Shown here in pieces: positions 1 to 7,795 of a stretch of 64,000 nucleotides of DNA (position 1 is its first letter; every line of letters starts with the position of its first letter). Origin of the DNA: Amycolatopsis solani (GTDB taxonomy: Bacteria > Actinomycetota > Actinomycetes > Mycobacteriales > Pseudonocardiaceae); the NCBI RefSeq assembly GCF_033441515.1, contig NZ_JAWQJT010000001.1, positions 3,472,001-3,536,000 of the forward strand, written 5' to 3'. The position numbers and the translations under genes are program-made. The notes under the pieces were generated by a model. It was not told the DNA's origin and searched no databases. It was given only the letters and a program-made list of their open reading frames with translations.

Positions 1-2
1 TC

Positions 3-197
3 ACCTGGCCCACCGCGCGGCAGCGGGTGACGAGCGGCTGGAACGGCACGTGGACGCAGACGGGCAGCGCGGTGACGGTGACGTCATCAGCCCCGCTGGC
101 GTCGGGCACCGACGTGGGCTTCGTGGCGGACTACGGCGGGCCGAACATCCTGCCGGTGGCGTTCACGCTGAACGGAACCCTCTGTTCGGTGGCGTGA
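3..197 (+). CDS. C-terminal end of a secreted CBM2 (cellulose-binding) protein, partial
   Basis: The reading frame enters from the left edge and stops at 195-197. About 64 residues are visible and they look like the end of a family 2 carbohydrate-binding module: a Trp in SGWNGTWTQ, then a PLASGTDVGF strand, then a closing F-x-LNGTLC with the terminal Cys that usually forms the disulfide. The CBM2 of the enzyme at 17790-20060 has the same layout. The catalytic part lies outside the window, so the enzyme class is unknown. Confidence 0.75.
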   Translation, partial: TWPTARQRVTSGWNGTWTQTGSAVTVTSSAPLASGTDVGFVADYGGPNILPVAFTLNGTLCSVA

Positions 198-202
198 GCC
201 GC

Positions 203-240
203 CTGCGGTCAGCCCGCGTTCCCAGGTGGGCTGACCGCAG
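203..240. terminator. Perfect 13-bp hairpin between convergent genes
   Basis: CTGCGGTCAGCCC (203-215) pairs perfectly with GGGCTGACCGCAG (228-240) across a 12-nt loop. It lies just after the stop of the CBM2 protein and before the end of the opposing debranching-enzyme gene. It probably serves as a bidirectional terminator. Confidence 0.75.
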
Positions 241-256
241 CACCCGCCGCGGACAG

Positions 257-2266
257 TTAGGCCAGCCGGCGGAATCCCGGCGGCAACCGCAGGTCGGTGA
301 CCTCGCCGGACGCGTCCACCGCGACGTCCAGCGTGCCGCCCGCCAGCGGGAGTCCCGCCACCCGCAGCGCGCCGACCGGGCTCGGGCGGGGTGGGGACAG
401 GGTCACCGTGCCGGCCGGGACGTCGACGTCCAGTCCGAGGAACGCGATCAGCAGGCTGACCGCGGCCGCCGCCGACCAGGCCTGGGGGCGGCACGACGCC
501 GGGTACGACAGCGGCGCGGACGTCTCCGAGCGGCCGTAGCCCGCGAACAGCTCCGGCAGCCGGTAGCCGAACGACGGCGCCGCCGAAATCAGTTGCGCGC
601 CCAGGGAAGCCGCGCGGGTGGACTGGCCGGAGCGCTGGAGCCCGCGGACGACGATCGCCGTGTCGTGGGGCCAGATCGAGCCGCAGTGGTAGCTCAACGG
701 CGAGTAGCCGCCCGCCGCCGAACTCATCGTGCGCAGGCCCAACCCCGGCGCCAGCTTCGGGTCCAGCAGCAGCGCGCCGAGGGAAGCGCTTTCGCCGTCG
801 GACAGCAGCCCGGTGCCGAGCAGGTGCCCGATGTTGCTGGTCAGGGCGTCCACCGGCCGCTTGTCGCCGTCCAGGGCCAACGCCGGGTAGCGACCGTCCG
901 GAGTGGACACCCAGAACTGCTCCCGGAACCGGGCTTGCAACGTCGAAGCCCACTCGGAAAGACCGGGCGCGGGCTCCCCCAAAGCGGTCAGCAGCGAAGC
1001 CGCGCACACGACTGCTTCGTGCTGGTACGCCTGGACTTCGGCCAGCGCGATCGGCGGCTTCGCCTGTTCGCCGCCGAAGAAGCGGACGGCGTCGCCGGAG
1101 TCCTTCCAGCCCTGGTTGGCGAGGCCGTGGCCGCTTTCGTCGCGGTATTCGGCGAACCCGTCGCCGTCGGAGTCGGCGGCGCCGGTGATCCACTCCAGGG
1201 CGAAGCGCAGCGTCGGCAGCAGGTCGCGGACCTCGTCCTCGGGCAGGCCCCAGCGCCAGGCGTCGTGCAGCAGGCAGACCCACAACGCGGTCGCGTCGAC
1301 CGTCCCGTAGTACTCGGCGGGCAGCGAGGCGCCGTCGATCGTCTCGAAGGTGTCCCGGCGCCGCTCGTGCAGGATTTTGCCCGGCGCCTCGCCGGTCGCC
1401 GGGTCGTGCCGCGTGCCCTGGGCGCGTGCGAGCGTCCGGAGCGTCCCGCCCGCGAGCTCCACCGAAAGCGGCAACGCGAGCCGCGCGGTCCACAGGCTGT
1501 CGCGGCCGAACAGCGTGAGGAACCACGGCGCGCCCGCGCCGGCGAACGCGTCGGCGGGGTGGTCGCTTTCGGCGAGCAGGAGCCCGTCGAGGTCGTCGAG
1601 CGCGCGGTCCAGCAACGCGGTGAACCGCCGGTCGTCGGCGTGCACCCGCGGGCGCGGCAGCCGGACGCCGGCCGGCACGAACAGCGCCCGCTCGTCGGAA
1701 ACCCGCAGTGACCAGCGCAGCGTGGCGGCCCCTTCGACCGTCCAGCGCAGCCGGAGCCGCGGCCCGTCGACGACGACTTCGGCGCCTTCGGCCGTCACCT
1801 CGGAGACGGCCGAGGACGCCGCCCACCGCTGGCCGTCAGGCGTGACGGGGGAGCGCTCCCGGCCCGCCTTGATCTCGTCGATCGGCGCGAAGTCGGCGGC
1901 CAGCACCACTTCCACGACGCGGCGCGGGCTCGCGGCGGCCGTCGAGACCAGCGAAAGCTCCTCCGTCATCCCGGTCGCCGTGACCGTGCGGTCGCGTCGC
2001 AGCCACACGGTCGGATCGGGGCCGGGGTCGCCGAGCCGGCGCAGCAACCCGGTGAACCGGGCCCGGTCGGCGGCGGGCTCGTCGTCGCCGATGGCCTCCG
2101 GCTCGTCGCCGTCCACCGTCACGACGGCTTCGCTGAGCAGCCGGAGGTCGCCGTGCAGGAGTCCCTGCGTGCCGCCGCGGATCTGCCCGTCGCGGCCGGA
2201 CAGGACGACGGTCGGCGCGTGCAGGGCGATCGCGAGGTCGTGGAGCAGGGGCTGGAGGTCGGCCAT
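257..2266 (-). CDS. Glycogen-debranching-like glycoside hydrolase (GDE_N plus alpha/alpha barrel)
   Basis: 669 residues with no signal peptide, so cytoplasmic. The N-terminal third resembles the beta-rich domain of bacterial amylo-alpha-1,6-glucosidase-like proteins. The rest resembles an (alpha/alpha)6 barrel, with TLFGRDSLW, a YRDESG segment and GSIWPHDTAIV in the expected order. An in-frame ATG at 2302 overlaps the predicted -35 element, so I chose the ATG at 2266, which would give a nearly leaderless message. The gene is divergent from the LacI regulator and ABC importer at 2379-6936, so it probably acts on the imported oligosaccharide. The exact substrate cannot be read from the sequence. 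Confidence 0.75.
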   Translation of the reverse strand: MADLQPLLHDLAIALHAPTVVLSGRDGQIRGGTQGLLHGDLRLLSEAVVTVDGDEPEAIGDDEPAADRARFTGLLRRLGDPGPDPTVWLRRDRTVTATGMTEELSLVSTAAASPRRVVEVVLAADFAPIDEIKAGRERSPVTPDGQRWAASSAVSEVTAEGAEVVVDGPRLRLRWTVEGAATLRWSLRVSDERALFVPAGVRLPRPRVHADDRRFTALLDRALDDLDGLLLAESDHPADAFAGAGAPWFLTLFGRDSLWTARLALPLSVELAGGTLRTLARAQGTRHDPATGEAPGKILHERRRDTFETIDGASLPAEYYGTVDATALWVCLLHDAWRWGLPEDEVRDLLPTLRFALEWITGAADSDGDGFAEYRDESGHGLANQGWKDSGDAVRFFGGEQAKPPIALAEVQAYQHEAVVCAASLLTALGEPAPGLSEWASTLQARFREQFWVSTPDGRYPALALDGDKRPVDALTSNIGHLLGTGLLSDGESASLGALLLDPKLAPGLGLRTMSSAAGGYSPLSYHCGSIWPHDTAIVVRGLQRSGQSTRAASLGAQLISAAPSFGYRLPELFAGYGRSETSAPLSYPASCRPQAWSAAAAVSLLIAFLGLDVDVPAGTVTLSPPRPSPVGALRVAGLPLAGGTLDVAVDASGEVTDLRLPPGFRRLA

Positions 2267-2273
2267 GCCTACG

Positions 2274-2302
2274 ATTGGATCGATCAAACGAAAGAATGTC
2301 AA
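2274..2302 (-). promoter_or_regulatory. Predicted promoter of the debranching enzyme
   Basis: On the minus strand TTGACA (2302-2297) is followed after 17 nt by TCCAAT (2279-2274). Transcription would begin near 2267, almost on the ATG at 2266. The spacer holds a near-palindrome around GATCGATC (about 2277-2284) that could be a regulator site. The -10 is only a partial match. Confidence 0.5.
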
Positions 2303-2354
2303 CTGGATTCGAGGTCTTGACAGCTCAGCGTCGCGGGTTCAGAGTGGCCCGCAG

Positions 2355-2366
2355 TTGAACGTTCAA
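2355..2366. promoter_or_regulatory. Perfect palindrome TTGAACGTTCAA, candidate LacI-family operator
   Basis: A 12-bp perfect palindrome with a central CG, the hallmark of LacI-family operators, lies 13 bp before the LacI start. A TTGACA at 2317-2322 upstream could be the -35 of the regulator's promoter. The simplest reading is autoregulation by the adjacent LacI protein, with control of the ABC operon. Confidence 0.6.
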
Positions 2367-2378
2367 AACGGAGGCGAA

Positions 2379-3800
2379 ATGGGACGGCCCACGCTGAACT
2401 CGGTGGCCGAAGCGGCCGCGGTGTCGCGGCAGACCGTGTCCAACGTGATCAACTCGCCCGAGGTGGTCAGCCCGGAGACGCGCGAACGCGTGCTGGCCGC
2501 CATCGAGCGGCTGGGGTACCGCCCGAACACCGCCGCCCGCCAGATGCGCACCACGCGCTCGCAGATCATCGGGCTGTGCATCCCGCCGTCGGGCAACGGC
2601 GTCAGCGGCGTCGTCCTGGACCAGTTCCTGCACTCGCTGACCGCGACCGCCGAGCGCTACGACCACCGGATCATGCTGTTCACCGCGGCCGACGACGAGG
2701 CCGAGACCCGGGCGTACGCCGACCTGATCGCCTCGGTCGGGATCGACGGGTTCGTGCTCACCAACACCCACCACGACGACCTGCGCACCCGCTGGCTGCT
2801 CGAGCGCGAGCTGCCGTTCGTCACCTTCGGCCGCCCGTGGGGCGCGGAGGACACCCACCCGTGGGCCGACGTCGACGGCGCCGCGGGCACGCGGCTGGCC
2901 ACCGACCACCTGGTGCGCCAGGGCCACCGGCGGATCGCGTTCGTCGGCTGGCCGGAGGGCTCGGGCAGCGGCGACGACCGCCGCGCCGGCTGGGCGGCGG
3001 GCCTCGCCGCCGCCGGGCTCGGCGAGGGCCCGCAGGTCGCGGTGTTCGACGGCGTGGAGGGCGGCCGGTCCGCGGCTGCCCGGCTGCTCGACGCGAGCGA
3101 CCTGGCCTGGAGCGGGGGAGCTCGGAGCGGCGTGGAGCTGCCCGGAGGTGCTGGGCAGGCCGGTGGACGGGCAGGCGGCCGCTCCGGGGAGTTGCCCGGC
3201 GGCGGGTCGGCCGGAGGCGACGAAGGCGGCCGCCCGGGGCCCGGCGGCGAACCAGCCGGAAGTGGCTGGCTGGCCGCAGGCGGCCGCTCCGGGGAGTTGC
3301 CCGGCGGCGGGTCGGCCGGAGGCGACGAAGGCGGCCGCCCGGGGCCCGGCGGCGGACCAGCCGGAAGTGGCTGGCTGGCCGCAAGCGGCGGCCCCGTCGG
3401 CAGCGGCTGGCAGGTCGGTAGCGGCTGGCAGGTGGGCAGTGGCCGGCAGTCCGGGGGCGCCCCCGCGGACCGGCCCGCCGGCGGCCCGGCCGAGCGCCGC
3501 GAAGGCGCCTACCCCGCGGCCGGCGCGCCCACCGCGTTCGTCTGCGCCAGCGACTCCCTCGCCCTCGGTGTCACCGCCGAACTGCGGGATCGCGGTATCC
3601 GGCCCGGTGCCGACGCCGCCGTGATCGGGTTCGACGACACGCCCACCGCGTCCGTGCTCGGGCTGAGCAGTGTCGCGCAGCCCATCGCCGACGTCGCCGC
3701 CGAGTGCGTGCGGCAGCTGCGGACCATCCTGCGCGGTGCGCCCGCCGCCGAACCCGTGACCAAGCTCTTCACCCCGCACCTGGTGCTGCGCACCACGTGA
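2379..3800 (+). CDS. LacI-family transcriptional regulator with a ~130-residue repetitive insertion
   Basis: 473 residues; family members are usually about 330-350. The start at 2379 has GGAGG upstream. The LacI helix-turn-helix occupies residues 4-50 (SVAEAAAVSRQTVSNVIN), followed by a periplasmic-binding-like effector domain. Between the helix ending ARLLDASDL (about residue 240) and the strand PTAFVCASDSLALG (about residue 382) sits a Gly/Ala/Ser/Pro-rich insert of about 130 residues built from repeats. The insert lies in a loop of the C-terminal subdomain, so folding may be preserved. It should regulate the adjacent debranching enzyme and sugar importer. Confidence 0.9.
   Translation: MGRPTLNSVAEAAAVSRQTVSNVINSPEVVSPETRERVLAAIERLGYRPNTAARQMRTTRSQIIGLCIPPSGNGVSGVVLDQFLHSLTATAERYDHRIMLFTAADDEAETRAYADLIASVGIDGFVLTNTHHDDLRTRWLLERELPFVTFGRPWGAEDTHPWADVDGAAGTRLATDHLVRQGHRRIAFVGWPEGSGSGDDRRAGWAAGLAAAGLGEGPQVAVFDGVEGGRSAAARLLDASDLAWSGGARSGVELPGGAGQAGGRAGGRSGELPGGGSAGGDEGGRPGPGGEPAGSGWLAAGGRSGELPGGGSAGGDEGGRPGPGGGPAGSGWLAASGGPVGSGWQVGSGWQVGSGRQSGGAPADRPAGGPAERREGAYPAAGAPTAFVCASDSLALGVTAELRDRGIRPGADAAVIGFDDTPTASVLGLSSVAQPIADVAAECVRQLRTILRGAPAAEPVTKLFTPHLVLRTT
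3174..3383 (+). repeat. Two tandem 105-bp copies inside the LacI gene
   Basis: Units 3174-3278 and 3279-3383 differ at one base (a Glu codon in copy 1, Gly in copy 2). Each encodes 35 residues starting GGRSGELPGGG and ending SGWLAA. The length is a multiple of three, so the frame is kept. The near identity indicates a recent duplication. Confidence 0.95.
3399..3452 (+). repeat. Three 18-bp repeats (GSGWQV-like) inside the LacI gene
   Basis: Copies at 3399-3416, 3417-3434 and 3435-3452 encode GSGWQV, GSGWQV and GSGRQS. They follow the 105-bp repeats and share the GSGW core with the end of the larger unit, so the whole insert appears to have grown by repeated slippage. Confidence 0.85.
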
Positions 3801-3825
3801 GTCCCCGCACGATCAAGGAGGATCG

Positions 3826-5055
3826 ATGCTTCCCCGCCGAACTGTGGCCGCCTTCGCGGCGGCCGGCCTGCTGCTCCCGCTTTCCGCGTGTGGCAGTGGT
3901 TTCGACGACTCGTCCCAGCCCGCCGCCCAGCAGGCCGGGCCCGCCACGCTCAAGGTGATGATCGCCGCGAGCGGCGGCGCCGAACTCAAAGCCATGCAGG
4001 ACGCCGCCGCGGCCTGGGGCAAGGACGGCTCCAAGGCCGAGGTCGTCTCCGCCAACGACCTCGCGCAGCAGCTGAGCCAGGGCTTCGCCGCGGGCAGCCC
4101 GCCGGACGTCTTCGCCGTCGACGCCACCAAGTTCCAGGGCTACGCCGCCGAAATGCTCCCGTACGGCGACGGACTGTCCGCCAAGGACGACATCTACCCG
4201 ACGCTGCGCACGACGTTCACCCAGGACGGCAAGCTTTACTGCGCTCCCAAGGACTTTTCGACGCTCGCGCTGGCGATCAACACCGACGACTGGGCCGCCG
4301 CCGGGCTCACCGACAACGACGTCCCGAAGAACTGGGACCAGCTGAAGAGCGTCGCGCAGAAGCTGACCACCGGCGGCCGCACCGGGCTGGTCTTCAACGA
4401 CACCCGTGACCGCGTCGGCGCCTTCCTGGTGCAGGCCGGCGGCTGGGCGACCGACGCCGACCAGAAGAAGGCCACCGCGGACACCCCGCAGAACCTCCAG
4501 GCCCTGACCTACGTCCGCGACCTCCTCGCCTCCGGCGCCGCGAAGTACCCGAAGCAGATCGGGGCCGGTGACTCCGGCGAGGCGTTCGGCCAGCACAAGG
4601 CGTCGATGAGCATCGACGGCAACTGGATGGTCGGCGGGATGAAGAAGGACTACCCGGACGTCAAGTACCGCGTCGTCGCGCTGCCCGCCGGTCCGGCCGG
4701 GCCCGGGACGCTGTCGTTCACGCAGTGCTGGGGCATCGCCGCCAAGAGCAAGTTCCAGGAGCAGGCCAAGCAGCTCGTCGACTCGTTCATGCAGCCGCAG
4801 CAACAGCTCGCGTTCGCCGAGGCGTTCGGCGTGATCCCGTCGCGGCAGTCCGTGCGGGCGCAGTACGAGCAGAAGTTCCCCGCGCAGTCGGCGTTCGTGG
4901 CAGGCGCCGAATACGCGCACGGGCCCGTGACACTGGCCAAAATGGACCCCGTGCTGACCGACTTCGACGCCCAGCTGCAGCAGCTGCCGGGTGCCGACCC
5001 GAAGCGGATCCTGCAGCAGTTGCAGCAGAACACCGCGGCCGCACTCGGGCAGTGA
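3826..5055 (+). CDS. Sugar ABC transporter substrate-binding lipoprotein
   Basis: 409 residues. A strong AAGGAGG precedes the ATG at 3826. The signal peptide ends in the lipobox LSAC with Cys22, so the mature protein is anchored outside the membrane. The body resembles family 1 extracellular solute-binding proteins (MalE-like): a two-domain clamp with a GDSGEAF...MSIDGNWMV segment. It leads the operon with the permeases at 5060 and 6121. No ATP-binding subunit is encoded here, which fits the actinobacterial habit of sharing an MsiK-type ATPase. Confidence 0.9.
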   Translation: MLPRRTVAAFAAAGLLLPLSACGSGFDDSSQPAAQQAGPATLKVMIAASGGAELKAMQDAAAAWGKDGSKAEVVSANDLAQQLSQGFAAGSPPDVFAVDATKFQGYAAEMLPYGDGLSAKDDIYPTLRTTFTQDGKLYCAPKDFSTLALAINTDDWAAAGLTDNDVPKNWDQLKSVAQKLTTGGRTGLVFNDTRDRVGAFLVQAGGWATDADQKKATADTPQNLQALTYVRDLLASGAAKYPKQIGAGDSGEAFGQHKASMSIDGNWMVGGMKKDYPDVKYRVVALPAGPAGPGTLSFTQCWGIAAKSKFQEQAKQLVDSFMQPQQQLAFAEAFGVIPSRQSVRAQYEQKFPAQSAFVAGAEYAHGPVTLAKMDPVLTDFDAQLQQLPGADPKRILQQLQQNTAAALGQ

Positions 5056-5059
5056 CGCC

Positions 5060-6124
5060 ATGGGCACGCTGCTCACCACGCCGGTGGTCCCGGGTACCGC
5101 ACCCCTGCGCGGCACCCGGGGCCGCCGCCCCCTCCGGCGCGAAGGCCGGGCCGGCTGGCTCTTCTTAGCCCCGACGCTGATCGTGCTCGGCCTGTTCATG
5201 GTGCTGCCGATCCTGATGGCGCTCTGGGTGAGCGTCAGCGACTGGACCGGCAGCGGCAGCCCGTTCTCCTCCCGTGTGAAGTTCGTCGGCGGGGACAACT
5301 ACGCGGCGCTGCTCGCCGAACCCGGGCTGACCCGCCAGAACTTCGCCACCAGCGTCCGCAACAACGGCTACTTCGTGCTGTTCGTCGTGCCGCTGCAGAC
5401 GGCGTTCGCGTTGTTCCTCGCGCTGGTCCTCCACCAGAAGAAGCTGAAGGGCCGCCAGTTCTTCCGGACGGCCTTCTACTTCCCGACCGTCACCAGCTCG
5501 GTCGCGATCTCGGTGGTGTTCCTCTTCCTGTTCTCCAGCACCGGCACGGTGAACGCCGCGCTGAAACTGTTCGGAGTGGACGGTCCGAGCTGGTTCGCCG
5601 ACCCGCGCGGGATCTTCCACCTCGCCCTCGGCGACCCCGCGGCACCGCCGTCCGCTCTGGCGGGCCACGGTTTCCTCGGACTGTCCTGGTGGGACTGGCT
5701 GTCCGGCCCGAGCGTGGCGATGTGCTCGATCATCGTGCTCGTCGTCTGGACCTCCACCGGCGGCTTCATGCTGATGTTCTACGCGGCGCTGCAGAACCTG
5801 CCGCCGTCGGTCGACGAGGCGGCCCTGATCGACGGCGCGACGGCGTGGCAGCGGTTCTGGCGGGTCACGCTGCCGCAGCTGCGCCCGACGCTGTTCCTCG
5901 TGCTGACGCTCGGGTTGATCGGCACGTGGCAGGTCTTCGACCAGGTGTACGTGCTCAGCCGCGGCAACCCGGCCAACACCACGCTGACGCCGGCGTACCT
6001 GTCGTACTCGTCGTCGTTCATCGGGCACCAGTGGGGCCAGGGCGCGGCGATCGCGTTCCTCCTGTTCCTCGTGATCGTGGCCTTCACCCTGGTTCAGCGC
6101 TGGGCCCTGCGGGAGCGCAAATGA
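5060..6124 (+). CDS. Sugar ABC transporter permease (MalF type)
   Basis: 354 residues with six predicted membrane helices, the first near residue 40 (FLAPTLIVLGLFMVLPI). The EAA loop that docks to the ATPase is visible near residue 253 (DEAALIDGATAWQRF). The chosen ATG lies 4 nt after the binding-protein stop. The last codons overlap the next permease by ATGA, indicating translational coupling. Confidence 0.92.
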   Translation: MGTLLTTPVVPGTAPLRGTRGRRPLRREGRAGWLFLAPTLIVLGLFMVLPILMALWVSVSDWTGSGSPFSSRVKFVGGDNYAALLAEPGLTRQNFATSVRNNGYFVLFVVPLQTAFALFLALVLHQKKLKGRQFFRTAFYFPTVTSSVAISVVFLFLFSSTGTVNAALKLFGVDGPSWFADPRGIFHLALGDPAAPPSALAGHGFLGLSWWDWLSGPSVAMCSIIVLVVWTSTGGFMLMFYAALQNLPPSVDEAALIDGATAWQRFWRVTLPQLRPTLFLVLTLGLIGTWQVFDQVYVLSRGNPANTTLTPAYLSYSSSFIGHQWGQGAAIAFLLFLVIVAFTLVQRWALRERK

Positions 6125-6936
6125 AGAAACGCTGGCTCGGGTACGCGGTGCTGCTGCTGGTCGCGGCGCTGTACATCTACCCCTTCCTCATCCAGCTCGC
6201 GACGGCGTTCAAGACCGACGCCGACGCCACCGCGCACCCGCTCCTGCCCTGGCCCCAGCAGTGGTCGGTCAGCGTCTTCAAGACGCTCGCCGAGCAGGAC
6301 TTCCCGCGCTGGGCGGCGAACTCGGTGTTCGTCTCGGTGACGATCACCGTGGGCCGGGTCGTGTTCAACTCGCTCGCCGGCTACGCCCTGTCCCGGCTCC
6401 GGTTCCGCGGCCGGAACGCGGTCTTCGGGGCCGTGCTGGCGGTCATCGCGGTCCCGAGCGTGGTGCTGCTGATCCCGAAGTTCCTGGTGCTCAACCAGCT
6501 CGGCATGTACGACAGCTACGCGGGCATGATCATCCCGCTGCTGGTCGACGGCGCCGGGGTGTTCATCATGAAGCAGTTCTTCGACACCGTGCCGGTCAGC
6601 GTCGAAGAGGCCGCGCGCATCGACGGCGCCGGGCCGCTGCGCACGTTCTGGTCGGTGGTGCTGCCGATGTCCAAACCGGCCTTGATCACCGTGACCATCC
6701 TGTCGTTCCAGGGCTCCTGGAACGAGCTGCCGCACTACATCGTGTCCCGGCAGGACCCGGCGCTGAACACGTTGACGAGCGGGGTGGCGAGCCTGGTTTC
6801 CGGCGAACTGGGCCAGGGCAACCAGTTCCCGTTGAAGCTCGCCGCGGCGCTGCTGATGACGGTGCCGGTCGCGATCGTCTACTTCGTGTTCTCGCGCCGG
6901 TTCACCCAGGGCACTTACGAAGGGGTCGACAAGTAG
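6121..6936 (+). CDS. Sugar ABC transporter permease (MalG type)
   Basis: 271 residues with six predicted membrane helices beginning near residue 7. The EAA loop is near residue 161 (EEAARIDGAGPLRTF), and the end FTQGTYEGVDK is typical of this family (commonly GSVK or GVDK). It overlaps the previous gene by four bases and closes the importer operon. It is convergent with the LLM gene ending at 6938. Confidence 0.92.
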   Translation: MKKRWLGYAVLLLVAALYIYPFLIQLATAFKTDADATAHPLLPWPQQWSVSVFKTLAEQDFPRWAANSVFVSVTITVGRVVFNSLAGYALSRLRFRGRNAVFGAVLAVIAVPSVVLLIPKFLVLNQLGMYDSYAGMIIPLLVDGAGVFIMKQFFDTVPVSVEEAARIDGAGPLRTFWSVVLPMSKPALITVTILSFQGSWNELPHYIVSRQDPALNTLTSGVASLVSGELGQGNQFPLKLAAALLMTVPVAIVYFVFSRRFTQGTYEGVDK

Positions 6937-6937
6937 C

Positions 6938-7795
6938 TCAGCGGATCAGCTCGTCGGCGACCCACCGCACGACGCCGTCCGGGTACGGGTTCGCCAGGCC
7001 CAGTACGACGTGCCCGAACCCGGCCCCGACCGCTTCTTCGATCTTTTCCCGCGTGGCGGCGGGCTTGTCGTAGTCGACGGGCAGGAAGATCGAGCGGGTG
7101 ATCGACTTCGGGTCCCGGCCGATCTCGGCGCAGTAGCGGTCGAGCAGGCGGCTGCGCCCGGCCAGGTCCTCGATGTCGCCGCCGCCGGGGATGTTCCACT
7201 GGTCGGCGTGCTCGGCGACCACGCGCAGGGTCGCGCTCGCCCGGCCGCCGATCATGATCGGCGGGTGCGGCCGCTGGACCGGCTTCGGGTTGCCGAACGC
7301 GCCCTTCAGCTCGACGTGCTCGCCGTCGAAGTCGAACGGTTCCGCTTCCGTCCACAAGCGACGGATGACCGTGCAGGCTTCGGCGAGCGCGGCGACGGCG
7401 TCGTCCTGGGTGTGGTACGGCAGGCCGTGGCCGTCGTATTCGCGCCGGGCGAGGGGATGGCTCGGCCGCGAGCCGGCGCCGATGCCGAAGTCGAGGCGCC
7501 CGCCGGACACGACGTCCACTGTGGTCGCGATCTTCGCCAGCACCGCCGGCGGCCGGAAGCGGTTGCTGGTCACCATCAGGCCGAGCCGGATCCGCTCGGT
7601 CTGCGCGGCCATCGCGGAAAGCAGGGTCCAGCCTTCGAAGATCGGGCCGTCCGGGTCGCCGCCGATCGGCATGAGGTGGTCGAACAGCCAGGCGTGCTCG
7701 ATCTCGGGGATCGCGTCGGCTTCGCGCCAGACGCGCTGGATCTCGTCGTAGCCCACGTTCATGGGCGCGGTCATGATGCCGAAACTGGGAGCCAT
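6938..7795 (-). CDS. LLM-class flavin or F420-dependent oxidoreductase
   Basis: 285 residues of the luciferase-like monooxygenase TIM-barrel family. Recognisable segments are AWLFDHLMPIGG, RIRLGLMVTSNRFRPP and SGGRLDFGIGAGSRP, the last forming the cofactor-binding region. In actinomycetes many such proteins use F420, but FMN cannot be excluded. Its start overlaps the stop of the aldo/keto reductase by ATGA, so the two are co-translated. Substrate unknown. Confidence 0.85.
   Translation of the reverse strand: MAPSFGIMTAPMNVGYDEIQRVWREADAIPEIEHAWLFDHLMPIGGDPDGPIFEGWTLLSAMAAQTERIRLGLMVTSNRFRPPAVLAKIATTVDVVSGGRLDFGIGAGSRPSHPLARREYDGHGLPYHTQDDAVAALAEACTVIRRLWTEAEPFDFDGEHVELKGAFGNPKPVQRPHPPIMIGGRASATLRVVAEHADQWNIPGGGDIEDLAGRSRLLDRYCAEIGRDPKSITRSIFLPVDYDKPAATREKIEEAVGAGFGHVVLGLANPYPDGVVRWVADELIR

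Noticed and set aside
50-1711. Long plus-strand open frame opposite the debranching enzyme
   Set aside because: It is rich in Arg/Ala/Gly with no domain, lies antisense to a clear hydrolase gene and crosses the terminator and the end of the CBM2 protein. In DNA this GC-rich, such frames arise from the opposite strand's codon bias.
1849-1860. GGGAGCGCTCCC, similar to a CebR box
   Set aside because: It lacks the outer T and A of the 14-bp site and lies inside the coding region of the debranching enzyme, so it is most likely chance.
3174-3452. CRISPR-like or transposon interpretation of the repeats in the LacI gene
   Set aside because: The units are directly adjacent, in frame and encode a continuous peptide; there are no spacers, terminal inverted repeats or transposase.
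2325-3779. Long minus-strand open frame opposite the LacI gene
   Set aside because: It contains the antisense of the repeats and no recognisable domain, and the plus-strand LacI gene is complete with a ribosome site.
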